Positions 40,301 to 45,363 of a DNA stretch of 64,000 bases are shown here, in pieces. The translations under genes were made by a program, and so were the position numbers. Below the pieces are notes generated by a model, which saw nothing but the letters and a program-made list of their open reading frames with translations, had not been told where the DNA came from and ran no database searches. The stretch covers positions 34,191,375 through 34,255,374 of the forward strand of contig NC_080181.1 in NCBI RefSeq assembly GCF_950295315.1. Direction: 5' to 3'. Position 1 is the first letter of the stretch, and the number at the start of each line of letters is the position of its first letter. The stretch comes from Erinaceus europaeus (Eukaryota > Chordata > Mammalia > Eulipotyphla > Erinaceidae).

Positions 40301-42830
40301 GCCAGGAATCTTGGTAAAGAAAATAGCTCAGCGGGAAGCCTGCTTGGAGTGGCTGTCCAGCCCCTGGCATCTGGATCTGGGGTGGGGGGGGGTGAGCTTC
40401 AGAAATAATCAAAAGATTTCCTTTCTTTTTCCTCTGTTTTCTAACCCAAGAGTGAGCTATAGGACCCCTCCTTGGTGTCACACTTAGGACCCCTTATTCA
40501 CCCTCCTGCTGATGGCCCAGTATCCTACCCTATCCAGTGAATCCTAGGTCATAAGTTGTTGGAGCTCACAGCAGCAGCTGCCTCCAAGTTGTCATCTTGG
40601 CTCTGCCCCCTGCATATCTTTTTTTTCTTTTTTAAAGATTTTATGTATTTATGAGAAAGACAGGAGGAGAGAGAAAAAACCAGACTTTACTCTGGCACAT
40701 GTGCTGTCAGGGATCAAACTCGGGACCTCATGCTTGAGAGTCCAAAGCGTTACCACTGCGCCACCTTTTGGACCACTTAAATGCATATCTTTACTCCTAG
40801 ACTGTATAGAGATTCTGGCTGGCTTTTTAGATCTGGTCAACTAGAGACTGTACTGATACTGTTCTTGAGAAGCTAGATTAGAATCACTGTGACCTCTTGG
40901 ATACCCACCATTTTAGTCTCATTTTACTGTGTTGAAATCCTCATCCCCAAAAGGAAGTGTCCCCCTCAGAGGCCAGAGATTATCTGTTCTATGATATCTT
41001 TAGGAATGGTATTACTTCAGATACATCCATCAATACACTTCCTAGAACTTGGGGACTGGGTGGTGGTGTACCTGGTTTACTACACATGTGACCATGCACA
41101 AGGACCTGGGTTTAAGCCCTCAGAGTCTACCTGCAAGGGGAAGCTTCATGAGTGATGATAACAGAGCTGCAGGTGTCTCCCTGTCTATCTCCTTTTCCTC
41201 TCAACTTTTCTTTGTTCTACTCAGAAAAGGCCACTGAAAGTAGTTGATTAACTGTGCAGGCACTGAGCCTCAGTGATGACCCTGGTGACAATAAAAAACA
41301 AATCCATGGGTCTGGAAAATACTGATGTTACTCTTCCTCCCTTTGGGACTTCTAGGGAAGGTTTTACACTTGCAGGAATATATAACAGAAGGAGAAATCT
41401 TCACTTGAACTTTATACTGAAATACATCCCCTGACCATTAAAACTGTTATTTATTTACATATTTACTTTTGGTGCCAGCAATCAAACAAGGTCTCATATA
41501 GGTCAGGCATGTGCTTGTTCTACCACTGTTATTTGAACATTCTGGAAACTTCCATGTATGTTCCTGGCTGTGGCCAGGTTAGCTGTAAACTGCCCCCTGC
41601 CCTGCATGGCTTTGCTCAGGTTTTCCTTCCCTCCTCACCACAGGTATAATTGGAAATATCTACTTGAATGATTCTCCCCTGAAAAAATTCAAAATCTACA
41701 GCCTGGATATGAAAGAGAAGTTCTTTCAGAGGTGGGTCCCCCTGTCATGTGTTACTCCTGGGTCACACACAGTGACCCACAGATCATCCCCCTCCCCCTC
41801 AGGCCTACAAACCCAGAGCCCCAGGAGTGCTAAGATGGGGGAAGGACCAGTGCTGGAGGTGGGAAATGGGGGCTGGAGACCTGAGATATAGCCCTCTCCC
41901 TTCCTTGTCCCCCATTCTGTCCATAGGTTCTCCTCTGGGACGTGGAGCCCTATCCCCGATGCCCCTGCCTTCCCTGCTTTCTTCCTGGGGCCCTTATCAG
42001 TTGCCTTTTCTCCCTCTGACACCTTCATGAAGCTGGAGGTTGGTACCCCCTCCCAGGTTCCCAGATCCCTTAGGGGGGCCTCATGGCCTTGCTGAGCCCT
42101 TTGTGCCACCAGTGCCCAGACAGGTCTGCCTGTCCTCTGTGACAGCCCCCTGAGACCACTCTGGAGTAGAGGGTGGGGATCCCCCTGGTGCTGATTCCTC
42201 AATTGGCTCTGAGCATGGTGAACTGCTAGTTAGAATTAGTGGGAAGGGAAGCTGGAAGACTGACCCACCTGTTCATTAGTTTGTAGCTGGTAAGACCTTG
42301 TTCACCTGGGTCACTTGGAGGCTGAGAATGCATGGTTAGTGTCTGCCTTCCCAGGAAGCTTCTTCTGGGTGACTTTTGTGATCCATGATACCTTCCTTGC
42401 TCTGCTGACAGGGCTGGGAGAAGGGGGTAGTATTCGTCAATGGCCGAAATCTTGGACGGTACTGGAACATCGGGCCCCAGGAGACCCTCTACCTCCCAGG
42501 TGCCTGGTTGGAGCAAGGCCTCAACAAGGTGGGAGCACTTGCTACCTCTTCCTTTTTCTCTGGATTCCCTGCTTGTCCCTTCCCTTCCTAGAAATCAATG
42601 TCTTTTTGAAGTGCCTGTGGCCACAGCCTATATAGGCTGATTAGGAAGCAAGTTTGTGCCAATCTCTGGTGCCTGTGCTTGGCCTTTCTCTTAAGCTTCC
42701 CTCATACTTCTATGACTGTTACATCCCACCCTTTTCTCTCCAGGTCCTTGTTTTCGAGGAGAAGATGGCAGGCCCTGTGATACAGTTTACAGAAACTCCC
42801 CATCTCGGCAGGAACCAATACTTTAACTGA
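733..42830 (+). CDS. GLB1L2: GLB1L2, galactosidase beta-1-like protein 2 (16 exons in window, 5' end outside)
   Basis: Sixteen exons join in frame: 733-828, 3872-3980, 16487-16579, 19392-19473, 25131-25201, 28236-28320, 30270-30407, 30899-30979, 31742-31848, 32447-32587, 32828-32899, 33186-33264, 41644-41731, 41927-42038, 42412-42528 and 42744-42830. They give 1558 coding bases, about 519 residues; the human protein is about 636, so the signal peptide and first roughly 118 residues lie upstream. The family is glycosyl hydrolase 35 (retaining beta-galactosidases): a TIM-barrel catalytic domain followed by beta domains. Seen directly: RPGPYICSE, the acid/base Glu in ENEYGS, the nucleophile Glu in [24 protein letters not shown], and the C-terminal jelly-roll motif [20 protein letters not shown]. 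Cell location (secreted or lysosomal) and natural substrate are inferred from the family. GLB1L3 is the nearest alternative, but the residues and the convergent neighbour B3GAT1 favour GLB1L2. All splice sites are AG/GT except one GC donor at 30408. Confidence 0.95.
1205..1430 (-). mobile_element. tRNA-derived SINE (type B)
   Basis: Minus strand: caactgatggctcaccctg-like head, ggatccatgttcaggccctc, ccacctgcagggggg, CT-rich body and A-tail at low coordinates. Diverged. Confidence 0.7.
2478..2690 (-). mobile_element. tRNA-derived SINE (type B)
   Basis: Minus strand head at about 2690 (gatggtagctcacctggta), ccacctgtaggtggg centre, CT-rich body and a poly(A) tail seen as the T-run at 2483-2498. 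Confidence 0.75.
2716..2991 (+). mobile_element. tRNA-derived SINE (type A) with 15-bp duplication
   Basis: Head gtagtcaggcggtagtgcag, gccggttcaagcccccggct, CT-rich body and tail ataaataaataaatatt. Exact 15-bp duplication aaaaattatttattg at 2701-2715 and 2992-3006. It landed in the A-tail of the older SINE at 3004-3290. Confidence 0.9.
3004..3290 (-). mobile_element. Long-form SINE (type B)
   Basis: Minus strand: ggccatttactggcatacct head near 3285, cacctgcaaggaagatg middle, and the long 3' unit complementary to gtcagggttattgctgagtc at 3008. Its A-tail hosts the SINE at 2716-2991. Confidence 0.7.
3872..3980 (+). CDS. GLB1L2: GLB1L2 coding exon 2 in window
   Basis: Completes the split Ser codon, then encodes [20 protein letters not shown] and ends VVPLQ. 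Acceptor ttattgaag ends at 3871, with a poor pyrimidine tract (tccttttta). Donor gtaaga starts at 3981. The exon ends on a codon boundary. Confidence 0.94.
4290..4550 (-). mobile_element. Diverged SINE
   Basis: Contains the gctttgctgggtatttgaac 3' unit and a GA-rich tract followed by cactgcttcactaactcgtgaagc, the antisense of the type B body. A further diverged SINE-like stretch is at 4150-4285. Confidence 0.5.
4561..6420 (-). mobile_element. L1 3' UTR fragment, split by a solo LTR
   Basis: Parts 4561-5087 and 5764-6420 match the 3' UTR order of the L1 at 35276-36250: ccattcccaccaccagagttctg, then the gggagtatggatc block, then ccaggacacattgg, then gagcctgtgtaacctct. Orientation is antisense to GLB1L2. 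The solo LTR 5088-5763 sits between the two parts. Confidence 0.75.
5088..5763 (-). mobile_element. Solo LTR of a class II-like endogenous retrovirus
   Basis: 676 bases beginning tgtcggg and ending cccaaca (plus strand), so the ends form an imperfect inverted repeat, TGTTGGG against TGTCGGG. It is flanked by the exact 6-bp duplication cattgg (5082-5087 and 5764-5769). On the minus strand AATAAA falls at 5198-5193, late in the LTR, which sets the orientation. It interrupts an L1 3' UTR; an uninterrupted paralogue of the site is at about 35540-35600. No viral genes are present. Confidence 0.85.
6428..6640 (+). mobile_element. tRNA-derived SINE (type B)
   Basis: Head gtggccaggtggtggtatac, ggatccaggttcaatcctct B-box region, ctctcaatttctagctgttt body, and A-tail aaaataaagataaaaaaaaga. 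Confidence 0.8.
7676..8095 (+). mobile_element. Two SINEs in tandem (type B then type C)
   Basis: 7676-7905 starts gggctgggtggtggcatcct and ends in an A-rich tail. 7912-8095 starts atggactggggggatagcat with aatggttatgcaaaagactt, ggttcaatccccagcacca and a tail of attaaaaaaa. The type C head is a different tRNA-derived family. Confidence 0.8.
8625..8830 (-). mobile_element. tRNA-derived SINE (type B)
   Basis: T-run at 8640-8656 (A-tail on the minus strand), then the antisense of the CT body, ccccctgtaggtgcagactg, and the head complement ending near caactgggcacaacacctcc. Confidence 0.75.
10105..10385 (-). mobile_element. tRNA-derived SINE (type A)
   Basis: Antisense order: tgttgcccttgtagttttat, gatgtcattgttgttggata, cctgcaggtggggagctggg, gggctcgaactggaatcctt, ctgcgctaccgcccgactcc. 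Well preserved, so relatively recent. Confidence 0.88.
10515..10680 (+). mobile_element. 5'-truncated SINE (type B)
   Basis: Begins within the B-box region (ggttcaaaccagtgttccag), then ccccatctgcaggggaaagc, the CT body and an ataaataaataaataaatat tail. Confidence 0.7.
11240..11430 (+). mobile_element. tRNA-derived SINE (type C)
   Basis: Contains gagatagcatgtttatgcaa, aagactttcatgcaagaggc, ggttcaatctttaacactg and a tail of ataaaaataaag. Confidence 0.7.
11770..12050 (-). mobile_element. Long-form SINE (type B)
   Basis: Antisense 3' unit ttgccatcaggattatcact at 11775, CT body complement gagaaggatggagagacaga, ggagcttgaacctggatcct, and head complement up to about 12045. Confidence 0.75.
12065..13090. 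repeat. Further diverged SINE pieces around a pyrimidine tract
   Basis: 12065-12255 and 12970-13090 read as antisense tRNA-SINE bodies (gagagaatgacagacaaagg; gccaacaattgaaccaggga). Between them lies the pyrimidine tract listed separately and L1-like sequence. Confidence 0.45.
12565..12695. repeat. Pyrimidine tract (TCC/TTC)n then (CT)n
   Basis: Almost pure C/T for about 130 bases: ttctcctcc and cttctt units, ending in a run of ct dinucleotides. Homopurine on the other strand. Confidence 0.9.
14345..15095. repeat. Cluster of three diverged SINEs
   Basis: 14345-14520 (minus; ggcttgaacctaggtccatg), 14640-14830 (plus; gggtgccagcaggtggctaa, gaggacctgggttttagtcc) and 14890-15095 (minus; gggacttgaacctggtctgt). 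Each has a tRNA-like head and a GA or CT body. Boundaries are approximate. Confidence 0.5.
16180..16450 (-). mobile_element. 5'-truncated L1 3' end next to a GLB1L2 exon
   Basis: Sequence from ataaaaaggaaacactga through gggtacaactccacataatt and gggaatatggtcccaagg to ccatactcccagc matches the last 270 bases of the L1 family seen at 35276-35520, in antisense. Its truncated end lies about 40 bases before the acceptor of the exon at 16487. Confidence 0.78.
16487..16579 (+). CDS. GLB1L2: GLB1L2 coding exon 3 in window (catalytic acid/base)
   Basis: Thirty-one whole codons, [20 protein letters not shown] to YIKK. The Glu at 16529-16531 in ENEYGS matches the GH35 acid/base (Glu188 of human GLB1). 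Acceptor ctttcccccag ends at 16486; donor gtgaga starts at 16580. The upstream intron is 12.5 kb, and an L1 3' fragment reaches within about 40 bases of this acceptor. Confidence 0.96.
17300..17560 (-). mobile_element. L1 3' UTR fragment
   Basis: Contains gggtgcaactccacataatt, tctgggagtatggacccagg and gatccatactcccagcctgt in the same order as the L1 at 35276-35500, antisense to GLB1L2. About 260 bases, 5' truncated. Confidence 0.78.
18105..18485 (-). mobile_element. Two antisense SINEs, adjacent
   Basis: 18105-18312 is type B: T-run, CT body complement, ccccctgcaggtgggggcca, ggcttgaacctgcaaccatg. 18316-18485 is a second tRNA-like unit (gatagagacagaccgtgggg, ctaggcctcaaacctgggct). Confidence 0.7.
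19392..19473 (+). CDS. GLB1L2: GLB1L2 coding exon 4 in window
   Basis: Encodes [20 protein letters not shown] to GVLDG and leaves one base of a split codon. Acceptor cctgtttcag ends at 19391; donor gtaact starts at 19474. Confidence 0.95.
19769..19886. repeat. 59-bp tandem duplication
   Basis: Two direct copies, 19769-19827 and 19828-19886, begin ctgggcagtggtagttcaga and end cacttcccctg. I see one difference (cttccctcac against cttcccccac), so the duplication is young. Confidence 0.92.
20780..22330 (-). mobile_element. L1 3' fragment interrupted by a solo LTR
   Basis: Blocks 20780-21298 and 21732-22050 match the ORF2 tail and 3' UTR of the L1 family in antisense (tagctgagtagtatttcctt, gtgctgctatgaacatagct, gatatattcctagtagagg). 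The LTR 21299-21731 splits it. The outer 22050-22330 part is weaker. Confidence 0.7.
21299..21731 (-). mobile_element. Solo LTR, second family
   Basis: 433 bases starting TG and ending CA, flanked by the exact 6-bp duplication ggtttt (21293-21298 and 21732-21737). The minus strand carries a TATA box (tataaaa at 21445-21439), which sets the orientation. It lies inside an antisense L1 fragment; the homologous uninterrupted L1 sequence runs through about 36810-36850. Only the LTR is present. Confidence 0.8.
22786..22848. repeat. (CT)n(GT)n compound microsatellite
   Basis: About 32 bases of alternating tc followed without break by about 30 bases of alternating tg. Simple-sequence slippage locus in an intron. 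Confidence 0.95.
24450..24890 (+). mobile_element. L1 3' UTR fragment, sense orientation
   Basis: Reverse complement of the same 3' UTR: acaagctgggagtatgcatt, ccataatgatccttggtcca, ggtggtgggaattgtgtgg, ending in an A-rich tail at 24850-24890. This is the only clear sense-strand L1 piece in GLB1L2 that I found. Confidence 0.75.
25131..25201 (+). CDS. GLB1L2: GLB1L2 coding exon 5 in window
   Basis: Two bases complete the split Val codon, then [20 protein letters not shown] and SVQ follow. Acceptor cccttcctag ends at 25130; donor gtaggt starts at 25202. Short exon of 71 bases. Confidence 0.94.
25590..25745 (-). mobile_element. SINE (type C), antisense
   Basis: Contains acagagcactactcaactct, gggagactgaacctgggact and the complement of the type C head, tttgcataaccattatgcta. 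A short CTC repeat precedes it. Confidence 0.65.
25815..25930. repeat. Purine tract (GGGA/GAGA)n
   Basis: About 110 bases nearly all G and A, made of gggaga and gaga units, intronic to GLB1L2. Confidence 0.92.
25931..28235 (+). other. GLB1L2 intron without recognisable genes
   Basis: Intronic stretch between the exons at 25131 and 28236. Apart from the purine tract before it I see no clear SINE, L1 or exon; open frames here are short and lack family motifs. Confidence 0.6.
28236..28320 (+). CDS. GLB1L2: GLB1L2 coding exon 6 in window (catalytic nucleophile)
   Basis: Encodes [20 protein letters not shown] and PHNILDSS plus one base. The Glu at 28260-28262 in MVMEYWTGW matches the GH35 nucleophile (Glu268 of human GLB1). 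Acceptor ggtgcccag ends at 28235; donor gtgagt starts at 28321. Confidence 0.96.
29185..29812. mobile_element. SINE within a SINE
   Basis: Outer element: type B long form on the minus strand in two parts, 29185-29312 (cagggttattactggggct) and 29597-29812. Inner element: type A on the plus strand, about 29313-29590 (gtcgggttgtagcgcagcgg, ggttcgaaccccggctcccc). The duplication aaaaactgagag lies on both sides of the inner element. Confidence 0.88.
30270..30407 (+). CDS. GLB1L2: GLB1L2 coding exon 7 in window, GC donor
   Basis: Encodes [20 protein letters not shown], then HGGTNFGF and on to DVTSY plus one base. Acceptor tcccctacag ends at 30269. The only donor that keeps the family motif [12 protein letters not shown] in frame is gcaagt at 30408, a non-canonical GC donor. 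Exon length of 138 bases matches the reading phase on both sides. Confidence 0.95.
30665..30724. repeat. 7-bp microsatellite (TAGTATA)n
   Basis: About 8.5 perfect copies of tagtata, in the intron that starts with the GC donor at 30408. Confidence 0.95.
30899..30979 (+). CDS. GLB1L2: GLB1L2 coding exon 8 in window
   Basis: Two bases complete Asp of [12 protein letters not shown], then [20 protein letters not shown] and FFSSLS follow with one base over. Acceptor gttttgcag ends at 30898; donor gtaccc starts at 30980. This closes the GH35 catalytic domain. Confidence 0.95.
31195..31510 (+). mobile_element. Long-form SINE (type B)
   Basis: Head ggtctgttggtggcacaccc, ctgcagaggggtcacttcac, a 38-base (TC)n run at 31321-31358, and the 3' unit atggctgccaggattggtgg with an A-rich end. 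Confidence 0.8.
31742..31848 (+). CDS. GLB1L2: GLB1L2 coding exon 9 in window
   Basis: Encodes the proline-rich linker [20 protein letters not shown] and the start of the first beta domain, [14 protein letters not shown]. Acceptor gtctgccag ends at 31741. The donor is gtgagt at 31849; a second gtggtg three bases earlier would drop one Val, but the chosen site keeps the length seen in the human protein. Confidence 0.9.
32447..32587 (+). CDS. GLB1L2: GLB1L2 coding exon 10 in window
   Basis: Forty-seven whole codons, [20 protein letters not shown], then [16 protein letters not shown] to VRDRGQ. The GYILYET motif is typical of the GH35 beta domain. Acceptor ctctccag ends at 32446; donor gtagga starts at 32588. 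Confidence 0.95.
32828..32899 (+). CDS. GLB1L2: GLB1L2 coding exon 11 in window
   Basis: Twenty-four codons, [20 protein letters not shown] then PLIQ. Acceptor acttggcag ends at 32827; donor gtttgt starts at 32900. Confidence 0.94.
33186..33264 (+). CDS. GLB1L2: GLB1L2 coding exon 12 in window
   Basis: Encodes [20 protein letters not shown] and IDDQRK plus one base. The [12 protein letters not shown] motif is diagnostic of the beta domain of GLB1-like proteins. Acceptor cttggcag ends at 33185; donor gtgggt starts at 33265. The following intron is 8.4 kb. Confidence 0.95.
33345..33765. repeat. Minisatellite of degenerate units, roughly 28-60 bp
   Basis: Repeated motifs cactggagggaggtgggtca, attgtaaagag and ctggagaggaagtaatgg alternate across about 420 bases in the intron after the exon at 33186. 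The array keeps long stop-free frames on both strands because its units are phased, but there is no gene-like start or family match. Confidence 0.88.
34862..40610 (-). mobile_element. Near full-length L1 retrotransposon, antisense to GLB1L2, interrupted by a SINE
   Basis: The minus strand starts at 40610 with ggggcagagccaagatg, like the 5' end of other mammalian L1s, followed by a 5' UTR to about 39385. An ORF1 start ([12 protein letters not shown]) lies near 39382, coiled-coil coding at 39050-39380 and the ORF1 C-terminal domain ([12 protein letters not shown]) at 38865-39045. ORF2 endonuclease remnants occupy 37916-38750 ([20 protein letters not shown]), reverse transcriptase remnants about 36947-37171 ([20 protein letters not shown]) and the C-terminus 36562-36894 ([11 protein letters not shown]). 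The 3' UTR is 35276-36560 and the A-rich tail about 34862-34905. All frames are broken by stops; ORF1 has lost its RRM region. Inactive. Confidence 0.9.
34920..35275 (+). mobile_element. Long-form tRNA-derived SINE inside the L1 3' UTR
   Basis: Starts gggagtcgggcggtggcgca, with an internal B-box-like ggatcccagttcgagccccc, a CT-rich middle and a 3' unit (atggcctccaggagcagtgg) ending in an A-run. Flanked by the duplication aaaaggaaacattg on both sides (ending at 34920 and 35281), so it jumped into the L1 after the L1 landed. Confidence 0.88.
40611..40792 (-). mobile_element. tRNA-derived SINE adjoining the L1 5' end
   Basis: On the minus strand the head reads ggtggcgcagtggtaacgct and the tail is an A-run at 40620-40635. 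Exact 10-bp duplications tgcatatctt flank it (40611-40620 and 40783-40792). It inserted just beside the L1 5' boundary. Confidence 0.8.
41048..41300 (+). mobile_element. Long-form SINE (type B)
   Basis: Head gggactgggtggtggtgtac, caaggacctgggtttaagcc, CT body, and 3' unit ctgtgcaggcactgagcctc ending aataaaaaacaaa. Confidence 0.75.
41644..41731 (+). CDS. GLB1L2: GLB1L2 coding exon 13 in window
   Basis: Completes a Gly codon, then [20 protein letters not shown] and DMKEKFFQ, ending with two bases of an Arg codon. Acceptor caccacag ends at 41643; donor gtgggt starts at 41732. Confidence 0.95.
41927..42038 (+). CDS. GLB1L2: GLB1L2 coding exon 14 in window
   Basis: One base completes Arg, then [20 protein letters not shown] to DTFMKLE. 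Acceptor ctgtccatag ends at 41926. The in-frame donor is gttggt at 42039, which is weak; gtaccc lies four bases further on but would shift the frame. This is the least conserved exon in the window compared with the human protein as I recall it. Confidence 0.9.
42412..42528 (+). CDS. GLB1L2: GLB1L2 coding exon 15 in window
   Basis: Thirty-nine codons, [20 protein letters not shown] then [19 protein letters not shown], the C-terminal jelly-roll signature of GH35 proteins. Acceptor tgctgacag ends at 42411; donor gtggga starts at 42529. Confidence 0.96.
42744..42830 (+). CDS. GLB1L2: GLB1L2 last coding exon
   Basis: Encodes [20 protein letters not shown] then LGRNQYFN and stop TGA at 42828-42830. 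Acceptor tctctccag ends at 42743. The C-terminus NQYFN differs slightly from the human NQYIK as I recall it. Confidence 0.95.
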   Translation, partial: VLVFEEKMAGPVIQFTETPHLGRNQYFN

Positions 42831-43820
42831 GTGGCACTGCTGATGCTCCCTGGTGGTGGGAAGCATGAGAGTCACTTCCTCTCCACTGGGTGCCCTCATT
42901 TCCTGGAAGTGTCTTCTCAGAATTTCCCATAAGTAGCGAACTTGGGGGGCAAGTACCACAGCTCTGCCCACTACTTTGTCTAGGCTTGGTGAAGGAGAGG
43001 TGAGATAGCAAGGGTGTGACTTCTCATCCAAGTGACTTTGTGATGACTAAGCTTCATTGATGGCACCTTCCTACTTCCCTACTCTTCTACAAAAGGATGG
43101 AGGGCTATCTCTTAGGGGGAGTAGGCCTCTCAGCAGGATGTCACTCGGAGCTCTGTCTAGTGATGTCTGGCCTCCTCAGGCAGGCATGGACTTGTTGGGC
43201 ATGACTGACAGGCATGAGTTTGTTCCTTGGAATGTTATCACCAGCTCACTTTCATGACCTACATGGCTGCTTTATTGGTTCTAAAATATAGTGGGTTTAT
43301 TACCATTTGTAGAAGACAGGGAGGAAACAGGGATTCTTGCCTGAGTCAACTTTGTTCATTCTCTACAATCCACCTCGCACCTTCGCTGGAATTCTGGGAG
43401 AAGCTCCATTTGAGAGGCACACATTTTCTCCTTTTCATTCCCACTTTCATTGCATCTGGCAGGGTAACATGCAGAAGTTGGAGAGAAACAGAAATAGTCA
43501 CTTATTTTCCTGAATTAGAGAGTACTTCCAGTTTGATGCAGTGGGATGAAGCATCAACTGAGAAGGAGCTGTAGCTCCCAGCAGGAACCATGCCCCTCTC
43601 TGAGGGTCCAGGAGGGAAAGGACAAGTGGTTCCTAGGAGTTTGGGGAATACCATGGAGCCTGCATGCCTAATATAGGCCTTGATTTCAGTTTGGTCTCTG
43701 CCCTCAACACCAGTAGCCAATTCCTGTCTTTGCAGTTGTCCACATTTGAGGTGCATGGATCTAATACAGTGGTTTGATTCAGGTTCATTGAATTGCAATA
43801 AAGCAGTAGAGATGTGTCCA
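42831..43820 (+). other. GLB1L2: GLB1L2 3' UTR
   Basis: Unique sequence runs from the stop codon to the first canonical poly(A) signal on this strand, AATAAA at 43797-43802. The cleavage site, about 15-20 bases further, is an estimate. No SINE interrupts this stretch. Confidence 0.65.
43797..43802 (+). terminator. GLB1L2: Poly(A) signal of GLB1L2
   Basis: Canonical AATAAA about 970 bases after the GLB1L2 stop codon, in non-repetitive sequence, followed by GT-rich sequence (tgtgtccactctttgggtgt) that suits a downstream element. Confidence 0.65.
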
Positions 43821-44404
43821 CTCTTTGGGTGTCACTTCTTGATGCCATCTGTGCTGCCATCAACCAGAGACAGTTTGAGTCAGACACATATAGCCTGCTG
43901 GCACTCTATATCTGGTCCTGGCACCTTACCACCTCCATTCTGGTCTCTACTTCCCCTGAGGTGTCACCGTGAACTGGAGTGTCCTGGACAGGACTAGTCA
44001 AATACTTACACATTCTAGTGCTAGAGGGCAGGGGACGAAAACCTGTTGGTCCTTCAAGATTCTCCCCCCCCCCACAATGTAAATGAGATGTCTCCTCACA
44101 GAAAACATTCTGGATACTTTACCATACACTCATTATCTTCAACAATGGTCAAAGTCCAATAACAGGCACTTGTTTGGGATAGGGAGGCATCTCTAGTAAC
44201 CAGTGGGGACAGCAGGACACGAGGCTTTCAGTGACCCACAGGCTCATACCCTCTGCTTGTTGAAAGATTTCTGTGCTCAGAGTTATTGTCAATAGCCACT
44301 GTAGCCCAGAGCTAAGCCAGGACAGGGACATACAGACATAGGAAGAGGACCCCAGGGACCCACTTGGAGGCAAAGAAATGTAACTGATTTTTAAAAAATA
44401 TTTA

Positions 44405-44895
44405 TTCCATTTTTTGTTGGCCTTATTTTTTTTGTTGTTGTAGTTATTATTGTTGTCTGTCTCCATTGTTGGATAGGACAGAGAGAAATGGGGAGTTGGG
44501 CGGTAACGCAGTGGGTTAAGTGCACGTGGTGCAAAGTGCAAGGATTGGTGTAAGGGTCCTGATTAAGCCCTGGCTCCCCACCTGCAGAGGGATCGCTTCA
44601 CAGGTGGTGAAGCAGGTCTGCAGGTGTCTGTCTTTCTCTCCCCCTCTGTCTTCCCCTCCTCTCTCCATTTCTCTCTGCCCTATCCAACAACAATAGCAAC
44701 TATAACAATAATAACTACAACAAGAGCAACAAAAAGGGAAAATAAATAAACATTAAAAATTTTTTAAAAAGGACAGAGAGAAATGGAGAGAGGAGGGGAA
44801 GACAGGGAGAGAGAAAGATAGACACCTGCAGACCTGCTTCACCGCTTGTGAAGCCACATGCGCTTAACCCGCTGCACTACTGTCCAACTCCCAAA
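44405..44895. mobile_element. Type A SINE inserted into an antisense type A SINE
   Basis: Outer minus-strand copy: about 44405-44491 and 44771-44895 (ends cttaacccgctgcactactg). Inner plus-strand copy 44492-44770 starts ggagttgggcggtaacgcag. Exact 16-bp duplication ggacagagagaaatgg at 44476-44491 and 44771-44786. Confidence 0.92.
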
Positions 44896-45044
44896 ATGGA
44901 ACTGATTTAAGTGAACATCCTAGACAGTGGCAGGGGTCTGGATAGGGGCAGACTCTTTACTCTTGCCCAAATCTGAGAGTTATTCCCAATATTCCTCAGA
45001 AAGGAAAACACAGAGCCAGCATGTGGATGAAACCAGACATGGGG

Positions 45045-45347
45045 GGGAGTCTGGTGGTGGCACTGCGGATTAAGCGCATGTGGCACAAAGCTCAAGGACA
45101 GGCAGAAGGATCCGGGTTGGAGCCCCTGGTTCCCCACCTGCAGAGGAGTTGCTGCACAGGCAGTGAAACAGGTCTGCAGGTGTTTGTTTTTCTATCCCCC
45201 TGTCTTCCCCCCCCACTCTGTCCATTTCTCTCTGCCCTATCCAACAACGACATCAATAACCACAACAATGTTAAGCAACCAGGGAAACAAAAGGGAAAAT
45301 AAGTAAATAAATATTAAAAAGAAGAAAAATCTTAAAAAAAAAAGAAA
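45045..45347 (+). mobile_element. Type A SINE with 16-bp duplication
   Basis: Head gggagtctggtggtggcact, ggatccgggttggagcccct, CT body and A-rich tail. Duplication gaaaccagacatgggg at 45029-45044 and 45348-45363 is exact. Confidence 0.93.
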
Positions 45348-45363
45348 GAAACCAGACATGGGG

